A stretch of 64,000 nucleotides of DNA from an uncultured Bacteroidia bacterium (GTDB lineage Bacteria; Bacteroidota; Bacteroidia; Bacteroidales; CAJPTX01). Positions 25,544-33,539 of this stretch are shown here, one piece after another. Every line of letters begins with the position of its first letter. The first letter of the stretch is position 1. A program made the position numbers and the translations under genes. The DNA lies in assembly GCA_947252645.1 (NCBI GenBank), contig CAMXWF010000002.1, forward strand, positions 62,001 to 126,000. The letters are read 5' to 3'. The notes beneath the pieces were generated by a model. The model was not told where the DNA came from and ran no database searches. It was given only the letters and a program-made list of their open reading frames with translations.

Positions 25544-26137
25544 ATGCTCGAACAGCTGCTAGCCTGTGATAGGGCTCTCTTCCTGGCCATCAATTCCCTC
25601 CACACGCCCCTCTCCGATGCCCTCATGACCTTCGTCTCGGGCAAGCTCACCTGGTTGCCCTTCTACCTCTTCCTCATGGCCCTCGCCTGGTACTACAAGG
25701 GCAGCAAGGGGCTGCTGTGGCTCCTCGTGGGGACAGGACTCTGCGTCCTATTGGCCGATAGACTCTCTGTGATGGCCTTTAAGAATGTCTTCCAACGCCT
25801 TCGCCCCTGCCACGACCCCTTGCTCCAAGGCCAGGTATGGTTGCCCGATGGCCACTGTGGCGGACTCTATGGCTTCATCTCTTCCCATGCCGCCAACGTG
25901 TTTGCCGTTGCCACTTTTATTGCGCTCTACCTGCGACACCGTTGGCTCACTTGGACGCTCCTGCTCTGGGCTGCATTGGTCTCCTGCAGCCGCATTTTCA
26001 TGGGGGTGCATTTCCCCGGCGATATCCTGGGGGGCGCCCTGGTGGGCGCGCTGATTGGCTGGTGCGTCTGGCGCTTGCTCCGCTACCTGCTCTGGCATCT
26101 GCCCAGAATGGCCCCTGCTGCACCTCGGCGCACCTAG
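25544..26137 (+). CDS. PAP2-family membrane phosphatase
   Basis: This 197-residue inner-membrane protein has five or six helices and the three-part PAP2 signature. These are KNVFQRLRPCHDP (residues 75-87, KxxxxxxRP), a GFISSHAANVFA segment where PSGH is usual, here SSH with catalytic His, and SRIFMGVHFPGDILGG (about 148-163, SRxxxxxHxxxD). It would remove phosphate from a lipid, such as undecaprenyl diphosphate or the 1- or 4'-phosphate of lipid A. The position between obgE and a glycan flippase, downstream of lpx genes, makes an envelope lipid a likely substrate, but the exact one cannot be told. It starts 2 bp after the obgE stop. Confidence 0.88.
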   Translation: MLEQLLACDRALFLAINSLHTPLSDALMTFVSGKLTWLPFYLFLMALAWYYKGSKGLLWLLVGTGLCVLLADRLSVMAFKNVFQRLRPCHDPLLQGQVWLPDGHCGGLYGFISSHAANVFAVATFIALYLRHRWLTWTLLLWAALVSCSRIFMGVHFPGDILGGALVGALIGWCVWRLLRYLLWHLPRMAPAAPRRT

Positions 26138-26180
26138 CTGCGATGCCCCGCCCCGCGCTTGCCCCTACTCCTGCCCGGCC

Positions 26181-27611
26181 ATGCGAATAGTGCGTAATGC
26201 CTTCTATGTGGCCCTCATGCAGGCCTCAAACGTGCTCATTGGCCTGCTGGTGCTCCCCTACGTAACCAGCGTTCTGGGCAGCGAGCGCCTAGGCATCCAC
26301 TCCTTTGGCTTTGCAGCCGCCATGTACTGCTCCACCCTTGGACAGCTGGGCATTATGGCCTATGGGGTGCGAAGAGTGGCCAAGGCCCGCGAGCATCACG
26401 CCACGCTCCAGCTGGCCTTCTCCGATTGCCTCGCCTACCAGCTCACCTTTGGCCTCGCCGCCACGCTGCTGTATAACCTCTGGGCCCTGCTACAACCTGA
26501 CGGCTGTTTAGGCTACTACCTGCTCTTCAACCTGACTATGCTAGCTGGACTCACCGATCTCTCCTGGCTCTATGCTGGCCTTGAGCGTTTCGGCGCTGTG
26601 GCCCTGCGCACCTTCGCCATGAGGGCTATGGGATTGCTGCTCACCTTCGCCTGTGTACGCTCACAGCGTGACCTAGGGCTCTATATCCTCGTCCAGCAGG
26701 GCACCGTGCTGCTGAGCAATCTGTTCTTCTGGCTTGGCCTGCGTCGCTACCAGCTGCGCCTCCTCCTCTCTTCCTGGCACGACATCCGCCAACGGGTGCT
26801 CCGCGAAAGTTTCGGCATATTCCTGCCCTCCCTAGTGGCTATCATCGCCACCTCACAAGATCGACTCCTGCTGGGCTACCTGGCCAATAAGCAGCAGGTG
26901 GCCCTCTACGATTACCCCATGCGTTTTGCCAAAATCGCCATCATGGCTGCCAACGTCCTAGGCAATGTGAGCCTACCACGATGGGCAAACCTCTGGAATA
27001 AGCCCGACCGCACACAGTTCCTCCAGGCTGCCCAGCAAGTACACTACTTCGGCTTTATTACCGCACTATTCCTAGCCGGGGGGCTCGTGGCCACGGCTAA
27101 CGAGGTCTGCCACTTCCTGCTCGGCCCTTCCTTCCCCGGGGCCCATACCATCCTGCGGATCGCCTGCCTGCCCGTGGCCCTCACGGGCTGCGGATTCTAC
27201 TATATTGGCCTAGCCATGGGACGTGAGAAAGCCCTGCTGCAAGGCATGGGTTCCACCTGCCTCCTCAGCCTCCTCGCTTACTTCTACACTATCCCTCGCT
27301 GGGGGGCCTTGGGAGCTGTCTGGGCCTACGTTATCCCAGAGCTGGCTCTGCAAACCTACTACCTGGTGCGCTTTCGCAACATCGTGGATTGGCCTAATTT
27401 CCTAAGAGCTGCCCTCATCGCCCTTCTCCTATGCCTCGCGGCATTGGCCGCAGCCGCCTGCTGGACCTCATGCACCCCCCTGACCGCCTTCCTACTAAAA
27501 TGTACTACCTTTGCCGTAGTCTATGGGGGAGGCTGCATCCTTCTCCTCAAACCACTACGGCACTATTGCCTGTTGCGCCTAAAACAGCTTACGACGCATT
27601 CCTCTAGGTGA
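26181..27611 (+). CDS. Polysaccharide-lipid flippase (Wzx/RfbX-like)
   Basis: This 476-residue inner-membrane protein has about twelve to fourteen helices. Its N-terminus, RNAFYVALMQASNVLIGLLV followed by LPYVTSVLGSERLGIHSFGF, is the typical opening of oligosaccharide flippases of the MOP superfamily. These move undecaprenyl-linked sugars across the membrane. Family-like motifs recur around residues 215-275 (RESFGIFLPSLVAIIATSQD followed by RLLLGYLANKQQVALYDYPM). The frame is open upstream to 26055 within the preceding gene, but the ATG at 26181 is directly before the conserved part. No glycosyltransferase cluster lies here, so the cargo is unknown. Its TGA overlaps the ispD ATG. Confidence 0.85.
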   Translation: MRIVRNAFYVALMQASNVLIGLLVLPYVTSVLGSERLGIHSFGFAAAMYCSTLGQLGIMAYGVRRVAKAREHHATLQLAFSDCLAYQLTFGLAATLLYNLWALLQPDGCLGYYLLFNLTMLAGLTDLSWLYAGLERFGAVALRTFAMRAMGLLLTFACVRSQRDLGLYILVQQGTVLLSNLFFWLGLRRYQLRLLLSSWHDIRQRVLRESFGIFLPSLVAIIATSQDRLLLGYLANKQQVALYDYPMRFAKIAIMAANVLGNVSLPRWANLWNKPDRTQFLQAAQQVHYFGFITALFLAGGLVATANEVCHFLLGPSFPGAHTILRIACLPVALTGCGFYYIGLAMGREKALLQGMGSTCLLSLLAYFYTIPRWGALGAVWAYVIPELALQTYYLVRFRNIVDWPNFLRAALIALLLCLAALAAAACWTSCTPLTAFLLKCTTFAVVYGGGCILLLKPLRHYCLLRLKQLTTHSSR

Positions 27612-28309
27612 TGAATTGGATAATCCTCCTAGCTGCAGGAGAGAGCCGGCGTTTCGGGGGCACGGCCCCCAAGCAATTCCTTAACCTCAACGGCCAAGAG
27701 GTCTTCACCCACTCCCTGCGCACGCTCAGCGAGTGCCAGGGCCTAGATGGCGTGGTAGTGGTTACCCCCAGCGGCATGGAGGCCCACGTAAAGCAGGAGG
27801 CTGGGCATTGCGCCCCGCACTTGGCCGTGCGCGTGGTAGCGGGCGGAGCCTCCCGCATGGCCTCTACCAGCGCAGGCCTCGCGGCCTTAGACGACGTCTC
27901 CTCCAAGGCCAACGTCCTCATCCACGACGCTGCCCGACCCCTGGTCTCTTTGATCTTGGCCAATAGAGTCCTGAAAGCATTAGACCACTGCGAGATGGCC
28001 ATCCCCGTGGTCGAAAGCCGCAATACCATGGTCATGGTCGATGCCCAAGGGTGCATTGAGCGCATGCCTCCACGCGACCGATTGCGCGCCGTCCAGACTC
28101 CTCAAGGTTTCCACATCGACATCCTGCGCCGTGCCTACCACGCCGCCAACGCAATGGGCTCCTGCCATGCCACCGACGATGCCTCCGTCGTCACACGTTT
28201 CTACCCCAACGTCAATGTCGCCCTAGTGGAGGGCGAGACGTGGAATCTCAAGATCACCTACCCCCAGGATTTGGCTGTGGCAGAAGCCATCTTGCGCTAC
28301 TACCATTAG
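27611..28309 (+). CDS. ispD: 2-C-methyl-D-erythritol 4-phosphate cytidylyltransferase
   Basis: This 232-residue enzyme attaches CMP to methylerythritol phosphate, the third step of the MEP route to isoprenoids. The nucleotide-binding start IILLAAGESRRFGGTAPKQF (residues 4-23) and VLIHDAARPLVS (about 105) are diagnostic. RLRAVQTPQGFH (about 157) and the DDASVV segment complete the family pattern. The start ATG at 27611 shares bases with the flippase stop (TGATG); a GTG at 27608 is possible but less likely. Undecaprenyl carriers used by the nearby flippase ultimately derive from this route, although the gene pairing may be accidental. Confidence 0.95.
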   Translation: MNWIILLAAGESRRFGGTAPKQFLNLNGQEVFTHSLRTLSECQGLDGVVVVTPSGMEAHVKQEAGHCAPHLAVRVVAGGASRMASTSAGLAALDDVSSKANVLIHDAARPLVSLILANRVLKALDHCEMAIPVVESRNTMVMVDAQGCIERMPPRDRLRAVQTPQGFHIDILRRAYHAANAMGSCHATDDASVVTRFYPNVNVALVEGETWNLKITYPQDLAVAEAILRYYH

Positions 28310-28322
28310 CCCTCGCTACGCC

Positions 28323-31193
28323 ATGCGAAAAGATGAGTCGATCTGTCGGCGCACGCACATCGCCCTGCGCAGGCTCTTCGGCCTGTGGCTCGTCCTGCTA
28401 GTCCTAGCCCCCGCAAGCGCGCAGTTCTACATCGGGGGCACAGAGCCCCTCAACGGCCCCCTCAAGCAAATCGTACTACCACCATTCAGGGTCATCTACC
28501 AGCCACACCAAGACTCCCTCGCGGGGCTGGCAGCGGACTACCTAGCGCGCTACCACCACCTCACCGCCCTCTCCAAGCAACGAAACCGACCCTTTCCCAT
28601 CCTCCTGCGGGGCCTCACCCCCAACGCCAACGGTATGGTGGCCTGGACGCCCTCGCGCATGGAACTCTACCCCCTGACGGCAGGCGAACTGGCCACTCCC
28701 AGACCGTGGCTCCAACACCTCGTCGCACACGAAATACGACACTACGCCCAGATGGAAGCCCTCGACAAGGCCTGGTTCAGAGCCCTATATTTCCTCCTGG
28801 GCCAGGCCAACGTCGCGTTGGCCTCTGCCATCGCACCACCATGGCTCCTGGAAGGCGATGCCATCCACAGCGAAAGCCGCTTCGGACGCTTCGGACGAGC
28901 CATGGAGGCTAACCACCTACAGGCCTACCGAGCCGACCTGCTCAACGGCACTCCCAGAAATTACGACCAGTATCTCAATCGCAGCTTCCGCTACTACATG
29001 CCAAACCACTACACCTTCGGCTCGCTCCTAGTGGAATATGCCTACGACCGCTACGGTGAACAGTTCTGGCCCCAAGTATTCGAGTATGCCACCCGACATC
29101 TCCACTACATCCTTCCCTACCACTTCGCGCTAAAAAAGTATGCCGGCGTCGGGATAAGAAATCTTTTTGATTCCGCCTTCCTCGCCCTCGATTCCGTCTT
29201 CCGCCAACGCACCGAGCCGGGCGAGCTGCCGCCAGCTGAGCCCCTCGCGCACTTCGAAGACCAGCGCTACCCCCACCTCGCCCCCAATGCCCACTACCTC
29301 TACTACTGGCACTGGGACTTATCCCACACCATGGGCCTCTATCGACTCGACCAGGCAACCCATACAAAAAAACGCCTGCTCCGCCCTGGCAGCCTGCTCG
29401 GCCGTCCACGCTACCGCAATAACCTAGTCATCTGGCCAGAATTCAGGCAACACTCCCGCTGGGCCCTGCTGGCCTCGGCCGATGTCTACCTCGCCTCCCT
29501 GCCCGCGGGCAAGCTCAGAAGGCTCACCCGGGGCGCCATGCTCCTCTCTCCCGACATCCTGCACGGCGACTCCACCTTTACTGCCATCTCCGTGGCCCCT
29601 AATGGGCATCAAGAACTACAGATGCGTGCCCTAGCCAACGGAAGACTACTACGCACGGCCAAGATACACCAGTCCCTCGAACTGCGGGAAGCCGTCAACC
29701 ACACCTCCAAGCAGCTCACGCTCCTCCGCGCGGTCAACGATCAGGGCACCTTGCTCTTCGCGTACTGCTGGGACACCGATTCCCTCATCGCGCTCTTACC
29801 CCCACAGCTACTCGACATCTCCAACCTCCAGCCCACCGATTCGGGCTTTTTCTTCACCATGAGCCACCGGGGACGCATACAGCCCTATTTCGCGTCCACC
29901 GACGGGCTACACCCCCCCACCCAGTTCTACCGTATCCCCCTAGCCAACCATGGCGTCGAGGACCTCAACGCACGCACACCGGCGTCCCTTATGCTCGCAC
30001 GCTACACCGTCAACGGCTACCGCTACCAGCAGCTAGACTCCCTCTCCCTAGAGCCTGTGCTGGAGCTCAAGCCCGCCGAGCCCATCTTCCCACTCCGGCC
30101 TGTCGATCACGGGCCCCACACGCCAGATTCCCTTGCGCGCCCCGTGCGCTCCAAGCCCTACTCTCGTTTTACCCACGCCATCCGCGTACACAGCTGGGCA
30201 CCCCTCCACTTCGATGCCCTCGGCGGAACTCCTGCTCCCACCTGGGGCTTCTCGCTCTACTCGCAGAACTCCCTCGGCTCCTTGGCCGCCACCGCCTCCT
30301 ACTTCTACAATGGCTACCACGGTGCTCAGCTCCACGTGCTCTACGATGCCCTCTGGCCACGTATAGAAGCCCAGATCGTTTATGGGGGCGCACGCGCCGT
30401 GACCTATTCCACCCAGAGCACCTACTCCAACGACCTGGCCCTACAGGGCACGCTCGCGCTCAACCTCCCCTTGCACCTCCGCCAAGGGGCCTGGAGCTTC
30501 TACCTTGCCCCCCTCGTGGCCATACAGGCCACCAACGACACCTATTTCCCCCCTAGCGCCCCATCGGCCTTCCAGGGCTTACTCAAGCTACGCTATGGCC
30601 TGACCACCGCCGCCACACAGGTCAAAGCCCCACGAGACCTCTACCCCCGTTTCGGCCTGCAACTCTCGGCCTACGGAGTCCATGTACTCTTCCCCCAGGC
30701 CCTCTTCGGGGAGCTGCTGCGCGCCGGCACCACGCTCTACCTCCCGGGCTTTTACACTAACCACTCTTTCCGCCTCTCGGGAAGCTACGTGGACCAAACG
30801 CATGCCACCTATCGCGCCCTATTCACTGCCCCTAGCCGAGGCCGGGGGCTTTTCCCCTCCGCCCTAGGGCAGGATGCCACCAAGGCCTGGATGGCCGCCG
30901 CCGACTATACCCTCCCCCTAGCCTACCCCGACCTGCGATGGGGAGTCCTGGCCTATTTTAAGCGCATCTACCTCAACCTCTCGGGCGCCTACACGCGTTT
31001 CCGCTCCAACTCCAATGGTTGGCAACAGCTCCGCGCCATTGGCCTCTCTTGGGGAATTGATCTACACCTCCTCCGCCTGCCTCCCATGATCAGCATCCTC
31101 CTCTCCGCCAACTATAGCCCCTGGGGCGACCACCTATCCAAGCTCAAGCCCTACAATTGGGGCTTCGATGTGGACTTCAATGTCTCCCTCTAG
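28323..31193 (+). CDS. Secreted zincin-like protein with beta-propeller and outer-membrane barrel regions
   Basis: This 956-residue protein has a signal peptide at about residues 14-34 (ending PASAQ). Residues 120-180 hold a zinc-peptidase-like site, LVAHEIRHYAQM (HExxH at 136-140), and 37 residues later WLLEGDA, whose Glu177 fits the third zinc ligand of gluzincins (MA-type peptidases). From about 290 to 610 there are WD40/TolB-like propeller blades (for example HLAPNAHYLYYWHWD). From about 630 to the end are alternating amphipathic strands closing with NWGFDVDFNVSL, as in an outer-membrane barrel. Enzyme, propeller and barrel in one chain suggest a surface-exposed, membrane-anchored protease. 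Domain limits are estimates. It lies 13 bp after ispD. Confidence 0.72.
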   Translation: MRKDESICRRTHIALRRLFGLWLVLLVLAPASAQFYIGGTEPLNGPLKQIVLPPFRVIYQPHQDSLAGLAADYLARYHHLTALSKQRNRPFPILLRGLTPNANGMVAWTPSRMELYPLTAGELATPRPWLQHLVAHEIRHYAQMEALDKAWFRALYFLLGQANVALASAIAPPWLLEGDAIHSESRFGRFGRAMEANHLQAYRADLLNGTPRNYDQYLNRSFRYYMPNHYTFGSLLVEYAYDRYGEQFWPQVFEYATRHLHYILPYHFALKKYAGVGIRNLFDSAFLALDSVFRQRTEPGELPPAEPLAHFEDQRYPHLAPNAHYLYYWHWDLSHTMGLYRLDQATHTKKRLLRPGSLLGRPRYRNNLVIWPEFRQHSRWALLASADVYLASLPAGKLRRLTRGAMLLSPDILHGDSTFTAISVAPNGHQELQMRALANGRLLRTAKIHQSLELREAVNHTSKQLTLLRAVNDQGTLLFAYCWDTDSLIALLPPQLLDISNLQPTDSGFFFTMSHRGRIQPYFASTDGLHPPTQFYRIPLANHGVEDLNARTPASLMLARYTVNGYRYQQLDSLSLEPVLELKPAEPIFPLRPVDHGPHTPDSLARPVRSKPYSRFTHAIRVHSWAPLHFDALGGTPAPTWGFSLYSQNSLGSLAATASYFYNGYHGAQLHVLYDALWPRIEAQIVYGGARAVTYSTQSTYSNDLALQGTLALNLPLHLRQGAWSFYLAPLVAIQATNDTYFPPSAPSAFQGLLKLRYGLTTAATQVKAPRDLYPRFGLQLSAYGVHVLFPQALFGELLRAGTTLYLPGFYTNHSFRLSGSYVDQTHATYRALFTAPSRGRGLFPSALGQDATKAWMAAADYTLPLAYPDLRWGVLAYFKRIYLNLSGAYTRFRSNSNGWQQLRAIGLSWGIDLHLLRLPPMISILLSANYSPWGDHLSKLKPYNWGFDVDFNVSL

Positions 31194-31242
31194 CCCCACC
31201 CCCTTGCCTGCTGGCCACATGCCGCGCCTCGGTGATAAATAC

Positions 31243-31250
31243 TAACTTCG
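31243..31250 (+). promoter_or_regulatory. -7-like promoter box for sppA
   Basis: TAACTTCG, one mismatch to TAnnTTTG, 24 bp before the sppA start. Confidence 0.45.
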
Positions 31251-31274
31251 CGCGTTGCATAATCTAACACGCCC

Positions 31275-33077
31275 ATGAAGTCCTTCTTCAAAATGGTGCT
31301 CGCAGTGATTGTGGGCTATCTCCTGCTCTCGCTGCTCTCCCTGTTGGCCATGTTGCCCTTTATCCTCTTGGTCGCCGCCTCGGATTCTGGACCCACGGTG
31401 GAGCCTCACTCTATCCTACGGATTAACCTAGGGCAGCCTATTGTCGAACGCGCGTATTTTTCCTCGCCCTTCTCCTTCTCTCGCCTGCCCAGCAAAGCAA
31501 GCTACGACCAGATCGAGCTGCTCCCGGCCCTAGAGGCCATCGACCACGCCATGGTCGACGACAAAATCACAGGGATCTACTTGGATTGTTCCGACTTCGC
31601 CCTAGACTTCTACAGCTCCGAGGAACTGCTAGCCAAGCTCCAGGAATTCGCCCAGGTGCCGGGGAAGTTCATCTATGCCTACGCCCCCAGCTTCTCCCAG
31701 TTTAACTACCTGCTGGCCTCCACCGCGGATAGCATTTTCATGAACCCAGCGGGCGACTTTTCTTGGTCGGGCTTGTCCACCACCGTCCTCTACATGAAAG
31801 ACCTCTTCGACAAGCTGGGCATCGAGCCCCAGGTCGTCCGACACGGCAAATACAAGTCGGCCGTCGAGCCTTGCATCTCCAACCGCATGAGTGAGGCCAA
31901 CCGCGAGCAGATCCTCTCCTACCTCAATGGCCTCTTTGGCTTCTTTACCCAAACCGTCGCTGAGGCCCGCCATATCCCCGTAGATTCCCTCAATGCCTTC
32001 GCCAACAACGTCTACCTCACGGGGGCCGACCGTGCGCTCAAGGCCGGCTTCATCGACGCCGAGGCCTACATCGATCAGCTCGACTCCCTGCTCATCGCCA
32101 AGTCGGGCCAACGCGACACCACCACCCCCAACTTCGTTGACTTCGAGGACTACGTGGAGTACGCCAGCCGACACCGCGCCAAGAACAGGCCCAATGCGCC
32201 CCGCGTGGCCGTGCTCTACGCCCAGGGCAACATCGTGCAAACCGATGGCACCGAGCGTGAGATCGGCTCCCAGGGCTTCATCGACCTCATTAACGAACTC
32301 CGCACCGATGACGACATCCACGCCGTGGTGCTGCGCATCTGCTCGGGCGGCGGGAGCGCGCTGGCTTCCGAGGAAATCTGGCGCGCCCTCGAACTCCTCA
32401 AAGCGGAAAAGCCCCTCGTAGTCTCTATGGGCTCCATGGCCGCCTCCGGGGGCTACTATATTGCCAGCGGGGCCGACCGCATATTCGCCGACCGCACCAC
32501 CCTCACCGGCTCCATCGGGGTCTTCGGCCTCTTCTTTACCGCCGAGTCCCTCTTTGCCGATAAGCTCGGGCTCACCCCGCAGCCTGTAAGAACCCACCAG
32601 CATGCAGACCTAGGCTCCCTCTTCCGCGGCATGAGCGACCAGGAAAATAAAGTCCTCCAGGATATGGTAGAACGTGTCTATGGCACTTTCACCACCCGGG
32701 TGGCCGATGGACGTAAGTTGCGCCTGACCTATGTCGATTCCATAGGCCAGGGCCGCGTATGGACAGGCGAGCAGGCCAGGGCCAACGGCCTGGTTGACTC
32801 CATTGCTGGCCTGCAGTCGGCTATCAAAACCGCGGCAGAGCTCGCGGCCCTCGACTCCTACCGCGTCAACGCCTATCCCAAGGTGAAAGACCAATTCCTC
32901 AAAAAATATCTCAAAACCCTCATGGGGGGCTTCGGCAGCGCAAGCCAAAATGCCCAGCTGCCCCTCGTGGATGAGCAGGTGGAGCTGCTCCGCCAAGTGG
33001 AGCAGATGCGGGGCATCCAGGCCCGCCTTCCTTTCCAGCTCTATCCGCCCAGAGCCAACGCCCAGCGCGTTTGGTAG
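31275..33077 (+). CDS. sppA: Signal peptide peptidase SppA, 67K type
   Basis: This 600-residue inner-membrane serine protease cuts signal peptides left after export. One N-terminal membrane helix (about 7-35) is followed by two S49 domains. The general-base lysine is in RHGKYKSAVEP (about residue 195) in the first domain. The nucleophile serine is in SMGSMAASGGYYIASGADRI (about residue 395) in the second. The two-domain length matches the E. coli-type enzyme rather than the short archaeal form. The final 73 codons and the downstream terminator are duplicated exactly at 37419-37728, beyond a BspA-like gene and an IS remnant, but this copy is intact. Confidence 0.95.
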   Translation: MKSFFKMVLAVIVGYLLLSLLSLLAMLPFILLVAASDSGPTVEPHSILRINLGQPIVERAYFSSPFSFSRLPSKASYDQIELLPALEAIDHAMVDDKITGIYLDCSDFALDFYSSEELLAKLQEFAQVPGKFIYAYAPSFSQFNYLLASTADSIFMNPAGDFSWSGLSTTVLYMKDLFDKLGIEPQVVRHGKYKSAVEPCISNRMSEANREQILSYLNGLFGFFTQTVAEARHIPVDSLNAFANNVYLTGADRALKAGFIDAEAYIDQLDSLLIAKSGQRDTTTPNFVDFEDYVEYASRHRAKNRPNAPRVAVLYAQGNIVQTDGTEREIGSQGFIDLINELRTDDDIHAVVLRICSGGGSALASEEIWRALELLKAEKPLVVSMGSMAASGGYYIASGADRIFADRTTLTGSIGVFGLFFTAESLFADKLGLTPQPVRTHQHADLGSLFRGMSDQENKVLQDMVERVYGTFTTRVADGRKLRLTYVDSIGQGRVWTGEQARANGLVDSIAGLQSAIKTAAELAALDSYRVNAYPKVKDQFLKKYLKTLMGGFGSASQNAQLPLVDEQVELLRQVEQMRGIQARLPFQLYPPRANAQRVW

Positions 33078-33166
33078 GTATCGCGCTTACCCACGCCTTT
33101 AATCCCGGGCGTGTCCACTGCCAGTGGACACGCCCGGCTTCTTCCTAGGCTACGCCAGCTTTCCCG
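32857..33166 (+). repeat. 310-bp perfect direct repeat, left copy
   Basis: Read base by base, 32857-33166 is identical to 37419-37728. It covers the sppA 3' end, its stop codon and its terminator hairpin. The copies are 4562 bp apart in the same orientation and enclose the BspA-like gene and the IS256 remnant. Confidence 0.97.
33105..33137 (+). terminator. Long hairpin after sppA
   Basis: CCGGGCGTGTCCACTG (33105-33120) pairs exactly with 33122-33137, followed by CTTCTTCCT. It lies 28 bp after the sppA stop and very probably ends its transcript. The U-tract is poor. A second copy is at 37667-37699 within the repeat. Confidence 0.7.
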
Positions 33167-33298
33167 ATCGCCCCCTCACGCTAAGATACAACCAACCTTC
33201 GTTTTTGTTCTAGATGGCGCACTGATGTGAAATGCAATCCATAAACCTCTCCCGCTAATGCGCAGCGCATGCCTACCCCATCTACCCCGTTCCCCCAT

Positions 33299-33342
33299 CG
33301 TATCAAACCCAATTATTCTCGGAGATAATTGGGTTTGATACG
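33299..33342. repeat. Perfect 18-bp inverted repeat upstream of the BspA-like gene
   Basis: Arms 33299-33316 and 33325-33342 (CGTATCAAACCCAATTAT and its reverse complement) with an 8-nt loop TCTCGGAG. It lies in the 373-bp region 33167-33539, about 200 bp upstream of the gene. There is no T-run. The arms are AT-richer than the surroundings. The region otherwise shows only a weak TACCTTCA box at 33493-33500 and no gene. Confidence 0.75.
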
Positions 33343-33539
33343 GCTTAGATACGGGTCCATGGGAATCAATTGGGAGCCGCGGCGTGGTGCACTTTCTGAT
33401 TATTGCCCTACGGAAATGCACGCCACGCACAGTATGATTACGCAAAGAATCAGCCAACGGACGATGGGGGCGTCGCATCAAAAAACTTCACGTACCTTCA
33501 CGGCGGATTTGACGATACACTTAAAAATTGGATAGAATT

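Noticed and set aside
31629..32603. 324-codon minus-strand frame
   Set aside because: It lies fully antisense to sppA, is low in complexity (Gly, Val, Glu, Asp rich) and has no domain.
33176..33481. 101-codon minus-strand frame across the inverted repeat
   Set aside because: It runs through the hairpin and lacks a start context or domain; composition is not coding-like.
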